From Macrococcus capreoli (GTDB lineage: Bacteria; Bacillota; Bacilli; Staphylococcales; Staphylococcaceae): 64,000 nt of DNA. Location: NCBI RefSeq assembly GCF_025628935.1, contig NZ_JAOTIS010000007.1:1-64000 (forward strand). Reading direction: 5' to 3'. The notes below the pieces were generated by a model. The model was not told where the DNA came from. It saw only the letters and a list, made by a program, of their open reading frames with translations, and did not search any database. Of the stretch, positions 60,077-64,000 are shown piece by piece (positions within the stretch are counted from its first letter, which is position 1; every line of letters starts with the position of its first letter). Made by a program: the position numbers and the translations under genes.

Positions 60077-60907
60077 GTGAATAAAGAGAAAAATAAGAAT
60101 TTAATAAGAAAATTGAATGAACATGATTTCTTAATTGCTTCTCATAGAGGGGTATTTGGAGGAAATATAATAGAAAATACAATGTTATCTGTAAAAGCAG
60201 CCTTTCTTTCAGGAGCGGACATTGTTGAACAGGACGTTGTGAAATCAAAAGACGGAGAATATTATACTTTTCATGATGGGAATGAAAATAGGTTATTCGG
60301 TGAGAAATTTGATATTAGACTTAAAACTAGTGATGAAATCGATGAACTAATATATTTAAATGGAATTTCAGAAGAATCTGGATATAAAGTAGAAAAGCTT
60401 GCAACATTACTCCATAGTTTAGATGATAATAAGCTAGTCAATCTAGATAGATCTTGGTATTACTGGCCAGATTTTCTTAATTATATTGTGCCTTTTGAAA
60501 AAGAAGAAAGCATCATATTGAAATCACCGCCAGATAAGGATTTTTTGGAGTATTTGAATGAATTTGAGGTCAAATTTATGTACTTCCCCATAGTAAAATC
60601 TAGGAAAGAAATTGAATTGGTTAATTCTTATCCTCACATTAACCTTGTGGGATATGAACTTATTATTGGAAGTGAGCAATCAGATTTATTGGATAAAAAG
60701 TTTTTAAATGAATTGAAATCCCAAGGAAAGTTCATATTCGCTAACGCATTAAAAATAAATGCTGATAAAAAGTTATTACTAAATTTTGATGATGATTCTA
60801 CTATAAAATCAAGCATGAATGAAGGTTGGGCTGGAATAATTGATTTAGGATTTAATATTATTCAAACTGACTGGACTAGTTTATTATATAATTACAGAAG
60901 TAAATAG
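60077..60907 (+). CDS. Glycerophosphodiester phosphodiesterase-like enzyme, cytosolic
   Basis: The protein has 276 residues. GDPD catalytic residues are present: His23-Arg24 (SHRG), Glu33-Asn-Thr, Glu51-x-Asp53 (VEQDV) and His66-Asp67 (FHDG), the general acid-base His pair with the metal-binding acids. There is no signal peptide, so it works inside the cell, like UgpQ on imported diesters. GTG start, AAGGAGA upstream. Sharing an operon with an importer suggests it cuts the imported compound. The second half is divergent and the substrate could be a related phosphodiester or cyclic phosphate. Confidence 0.85.
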   Translation: MNKEKNKNLIRKLNEHDFLIASHRGVFGGNIIENTMLSVKAAFLSGADIVEQDVVKSKDGEYYTFHDGNENRLFGEKFDIRLKTSDEIDELIYLNGISEESGYKVEKLATLLHSLDDNKLVNLDRSWYYWPDFLNYIVPFEKEESIILKSPPDKDFLEYLNEFEVKFMYFPIVKSRKEIELVNSYPHINLVGYELIIGSEQSDLLDKKFLNELKSQGKFIFANALKINADKKLLLNFDDDSTIKSSMNEGWAGIIDLGFNIIQTDWTSLLYNYRSK

Positions 60908-60927
60908 CAGATACTTGAGGTGATTTA

Positions 60928-63060
60928 GTGGTAACTATTCTTGACATAGCTCGAAAAGCAGGAGTCTCTCATGGTACAGTATCCAATGTTATCAATGAAA
61001 AAGGAAACGTTAGTGTCGATAAAATAAAAAAAGTTAGAGCCGCTGCAGAAGAACTCGGATATACAATAAATAATAATGCAAAATTGCTGAGAGCAGGGGA
61101 ATCAAATACAGTTTGTCTAGTGATTCCTAATATTGATCGCAAAGAATACTTAGAATTATTTGAAGGTCTAAACCATCAATTTCAAAAAAATGATATTAAA
61201 TTTTTATTATTTATAACGAATGATAATCAACAAAAAGAATTATCATGTTTAAAGAAAATAGCAAAAGAGAATCCAAAGTATATTATTTCAATTACATCAT
61301 TGAATGATTGTAAGGATTATGAGAAAGAACTCTCTATCGATAAATCGAAAATATTATTTATTAATAGAAAACCTAAAAATGCAAAAAATTTTATTTGCTT
61401 CGACTTTAAACAAGCAGCTATTGATATTATAGACTTTTTTGAGAGGAAAAAGGTTGAAAATCTTTGCTTAGCCTTTCACGATGAAACATCAACAAATCAA
61501 AAAGAATTATTAAATGCAATTAAAAAATACAATAAAATTATTGATATTACAGTTATCCCTTCAGATTCTTTAAAGAATTCGAGTATAGCATACGATGTGT
61601 TAAAAAATTATAATTTTGATGCGGTATTAATTAACGGAACGTCTAATTTAAATATATTAAATAAAGTACTATATTTCAGGAGAAATATAAGATTACCGAT
61701 TATTGTTACAATAGGTGCCCATCCTGAAGTTTATAGTGAAAACATTTTTAATTATTTTCAAAATTACTATTCCTTAGGTTTAAATATTGCGGATAATATT
61801 CGAGAAAATAATAATTTTTCTAGTAATGCTTTGTGTCAAAATGAAGGGTTTGATTTATTGTTTGAGAAATTAGAAGAAAATAATACTATATTAAAAGTTC
61901 TAACTTTAAAATCACCTTCAGCATTAGCGCTGGAGAAACTAGTACCTGATAATATAAAATTAGATATCAAATCGTATGAAGAAGTATTAGAAATAGTAAG
62001 TAGTGATTTATATAAAAATTATGACTTAATTCGAATTGATATGGCGATTTTTCCATGGATAGGAAAAAAAGTGTTTAGAAAACTGAATGGTTTAAACAAT
62101 GATGTTGACAAATTAATTAATGGTTTAGATACAAAAACTCAAAATTATTATAGTTGCATAGGAGACTATTCATATGGTTTACCGTTGGATCCTACAGTTC
62201 AAATGATGTTTTATAGAAAAGACATATTTGAAGATGAGATTATTAAACGAATTTATTTTAAAGAAAACAAAACAGAATTGAAACCACCTGAAAGTATAGA
62301 AGATTTTGATAAAGTAATGAAATTCTTATACAACCAATACATTAATAATAAAAAAGTTATGCCTAAATCAGTGAATGTAAAAAATCCGATATTGATAGCT
62401 GCCGAGTTTTTAGGCATATATTATGGTTTAGGTGGGCAAATTATTAATAAAAATATTGAATTGAATGTGAAAATTGGAAAAGAAGCGATAGAAAAATATT
62501 TTGAATTAATGCATTATAGTAAAAAAGAAGAAGCTGATTGGTGGAATGAAAGCATTGATTCATTTATTAATGGACAAACATTGATGGTAATAGGTTTTGT
62601 AAATCATTTGTCAATTACTGCTTTATCCGATATTTGCAATTGTATAGGGTATTCTAAAGTTCCAGGTAACAAACCTTTACTCGGAGGAGGAGTCATTGGT
62701 ATTGTCAATACTTCCCGTAATATTGATGCTGCTATTGATTTTATTCTATGGCTTAATAGTAAGACAATTTCAAAAGAAATTACCCAGTTAGGAGGATTAG
62801 GAGCTCAAAAAAGAGTTTATGAAGAAAAAGAAATACATAAACTATATCCTTGGTTAAGATATATGGAGGAAAGTATTGCAATTGGTGTACGACCAATAAA
62901 GCATAGTCACAATTATGCTATTAATATTTATGAAATTGAAAATATTATTGGGCATATAATTAAAGAAAATATTAATAATCAAAAACTTGATTCAGAAGAT
63001 ATCATTAATCAAATTAATTTGAGTCTTAGAACTAAAAAGTTAAAGAAAAAACTTACTTAA
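60928..63060 (+). CDS. LacI-type regulator fused to an extracellular-type solute-binding domain
   Basis: 710 residues, about twice the LacI family norm. Residues 1-58 are a LacI HTH and hinge (TILDIARKAGVSHGTVSNVI, INNNAKLLRAGE). Residues about 61-305 fit the LacI effector fold. Residues about 320-680 match the family 1 sugar-type SBP fold: YGLPLDPTVQMMFYRKDIF (416-434), SIEDFDKVMKFL, FINGQTLMVIG, NIDAAIDFILWLN. No signal peptide or membrane helix is present, so the SBP part is cytosolic. GTG start with TTGAGGTG. As the last gene of the ABC/GDPD operon it is probably its local regulator. Rich in Asn, Lys and Ile, unlike the flanking housekeeping genes. Confidence 0.85.
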   Translation: MVTILDIARKAGVSHGTVSNVINEKGNVSVDKIKKVRAAAEELGYTINNNAKLLRAGESNTVCLVIPNIDRKEYLELFEGLNHQFQKNDIKFLLFITNDNQQKELSCLKKIAKENPKYIISITSLNDCKDYEKELSIDKSKILFINRKPKNAKNFICFDFKQAAIDIIDFFERKKVENLCLAFHDETSTNQKELLNAIKKYNKIIDITVIPSDSLKNSSIAYDVLKNYNFDAVLINGTSNLNILNKVLYFRRNIRLPIIVTIGAHPEVYSENIFNYFQNYYSLGLNIADNIRENNNFSSNALCQNEGFDLLFEKLEENNTILKVLTLKSPSALALEKLVPDNIKLDIKSYEEVLEIVSSDLYKNYDLIRIDMAIFPWIGKKVFRKLNGLNNDVDKLINGLDTKTQNYYSCIGDYSYGLPLDPTVQMMFYRKDIFEDEIIKRIYFKENKTELKPPESIEDFDKVMKFLYNQYINNKKVMPKSVNVKNPILIAAEFLGIYYGLGGQIINKNIELNVKIGKEAIEKYFELMHYSKKEEADWWNESIDSFINGQTLMVIGFVNHLSITALSDICNCIGYSKVPGNKPLLGGGVIGIVNTSRNIDAAIDFILWLNSKTISKEITQLGGLGAQKRVYEEKEIHKLYPWLRYMEESIAIGVRPIKHSHNYAINIYEIENIIGHIIKENINNQKLDSEDIINQINLSLRTKKLKKKLT

Positions 63061-63062
63061 AG

Positions 63063-63102
63063 AAAAACTCAGCAATCGTATTATAAGATTTGCTGAGTTT
63101 TC
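63063..63102. terminator. Bidirectional terminator between ABC operon and maa
   Basis: A perfect 12-bp stem (AAAACTCAGCAA / TTGCTGAGTTTT) with A and T stretches on both sides; serves both convergent genes. Confidence 0.85.
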
Positions 63103-63104
63103 TC

Positions 63105-63659
63105 TTATTCTATCACTTGCATCACCCTTGCCGGCACACCAGCAACGACAACATTATCAGGAACGTCTTTCGTTACAACGGCACCACTAGCAATAACAAC
63201 GTTATTACCAATGGTCACACCTGGATTAATCACACTACGGCCACCAATCCAGCAGTTATCACCGATGACTACGGGTTTCGCATATTCTTTGCCACTATTA
63301 CGCTGGGCAGGATCAATCGGATGTGTTGCAGTATATATATGCACGCCTGGTGCAATCATACAATTGTCACCAATGGTTACCGGTGCAACATCTAAAATAG
63401 TTAAATCATGATTAGCATAAAAGTTTTCACCCACATGAATATTATAACCATAGTCGCATCTAAAATCTGTTTCTATCGTTACATTTTCTTTCGTAGATCC
63501 AAGAATGCCTTTAATACGTTTCTTACGTTCATCCTCTAGATTCTCAGGTGTATTGTTATATGCTCGGACAGTAATTTTAGCATTCATACGATCGTTTTTT
63601 AACTCGACATCTTGAGGATCGTACATTAATCCTGCTAACATTTTTTCTTTTTCCGTCAT
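63105..63659 (-). CDS. maa: Maltose O-acetyltransferase-like hexapeptide acetyltransferase
   Basis: 184 residues from ATG 63659 ([15 protein letters not shown]) with AGGTG upstream; two earlier in-frame starts lie too near the ribosome site. N-terminal Mac domain, then left-handed beta-helix repeats; TATHPID holds the catalytic His. It acetylates sugars or galactosides with acetyl-CoA; true substrate unknown. It lies just downstream of folE2. Confidence 0.88.
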   Translation of the reverse strand: MTEKEKMLAGLMYDPQDVELKNDRMNAKITVRAYNNTPENLEDERKKRIKGILGSTKENVTIETDFRCDYGYNIHVGENFYANHDLTILDVAPVTIGDNCMIAPGVHIYTATHPIDPAQRNSGKEYAKPVVIGDNCWIGGRSVINPGVTIGNNVVIASGAVVTKDVPDNVVVAGVPARVMQVIE

Positions 63660-63668
63660 GATCATCAC

Positions 63669-64000
63669 CTATTTCATATAAGTTAATCTTGCAAATGCAT
63701 CGTGCTGGTGAATTGATTCTTCATTACGGCATTCAATCGTAAAGCCACGAATGAAATCTAATTCTACTAAATCAGCTGCAATTAAACGTAATAAATCTTC
63801 TACAAAACGAGGATTTTCATATGCACGTTCTGTTACTGATTTCTCGTCCGTACGTTTTAAGATAGGGTACAACATCGAACTCGCGTTAACTTCCATTGCC
63901 TCTAAGATTTGCTCTTTAAAGTTCTCCGGTAATTCACTTTCAGGTGCAAAGTCGGCTTTCACTGTCACGATGCCACGCTGATTATGTGCTGAATACTCAC
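63669..64000 (-). CDS. folE2: GTP cyclohydrolase FolE2, C-terminal part (cut by the window edge)
   Basis: The frame is open to the edge of the window and starts outside it. The visible 110 residues ([70 protein letters not shown]) are the C-terminal part of type IB GTP cyclohydrolase, which makes dihydroneopterin triphosphate for folate with various metals in place of zinc. The internal GTG at about 63968 is not the start. Confidence 0.93.
   Translation of the reverse strand, partial: EYSAHNQRGIVTVKADFAPESELPENFKEQILEAMEVNASSMLYPILKRTDEKSVTERAYENPRFVEDLLRLIAADLVELDFIRGFTIECRNEESIHQHDAFARLTYMK

Noticed and set aside
63090-63411. Plus-strand frames opposite maa
   Set aside because: Antisense to a well-supported acetyltransferase gene and rich in Thr/Asn/His without a family.

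Overview
The window is a low-GC Firmicutes chromosome segment. Its gene order is the staphylococcal one: pdxR/pdxST, nupC/ctsR-mcsAB-clpC, radA, cysE-cysS, sigH-secE-nusG, rplKAJL, rpoBC, rpsLG-fusA-tuf, M20 peptidase, kbl-tdh, ilvE, dck/dgk, tadA and, at the right edge, folE2. Proteins such as RpoB, RpoC, Kbl, FolE2 and SigH read like Staphylococcaceae. Two features point away from Staphylococcus aureus itself: an ispD-ispF pair of the MEP isoprenoid pathway, and several insertions between otherwise conserved genes. Macrococcus or a close relative is my best guess; this is inference.

Layout. 1-14.2 kb: a NERD-domain gene coupled to pdxR, vitamin B6 synthesis (pdxST), a nitroreductase, a nucleoside transporter, the CtsR-controlled stress operon with a shortened mcsA, then radA, a PIN-TRAM membrane protein and ispDF. 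14.2-15.4 kb: a minus-strand accessory insert, a putative lipoprotein plus a frameshifted secreted protein. 15.4-33.2 kb: gltX, a cysteine T-box, cysE-cysS-mrnC-rlmB-rae1, sigH, secE-nusG, the ribosomal protein and RNA polymerase operons with their leaders, attenuators and promoters. 33.2-39.0 kb: an insert between rpoC and rplGB holding a tiny membrane protein, a secreted protein with 67 tandem PTTE-type pentapeptides, and two SgrR-like regulators. 39.0-44.0 kb: the str operon. 44.0-55.9 kb: three tandem M20 amidohydrolases, threonine breakdown (kbl, tdh), ilvE, a PTS-EIIC-like membrane protein, HAD phosphatases, two deoxynucleoside kinases and tadA. 55.9-63.1 kb: a visibly AT-rich operon of an ABC importer, a cytosolic glycerophosphodiesterase-like enzyme and a 710-residue LacI-type regulator fused to a solute-binding-protein domain. 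63.1-64 kb: maa and the 3' end of folE2.

How it fits together. Most of the window is core information processing. The accessory parts show one theme: three predicted cytosolic transcription factors (two SgrR-like, one LacI-like) carry C-terminal domains borrowed from ABC-transporter binding proteins, so ligand sensing seems to reuse transporter parts. The ABC/GDPD/LacI-SBP operon is the strongest candidate for an undescribed system: uptake of a phosphodiester or related anion, intracellular cleavage, and sensing through a fused binding domain. No tRNA, rRNA, CRISPR array, insertion sequence or phage gene was recognised.
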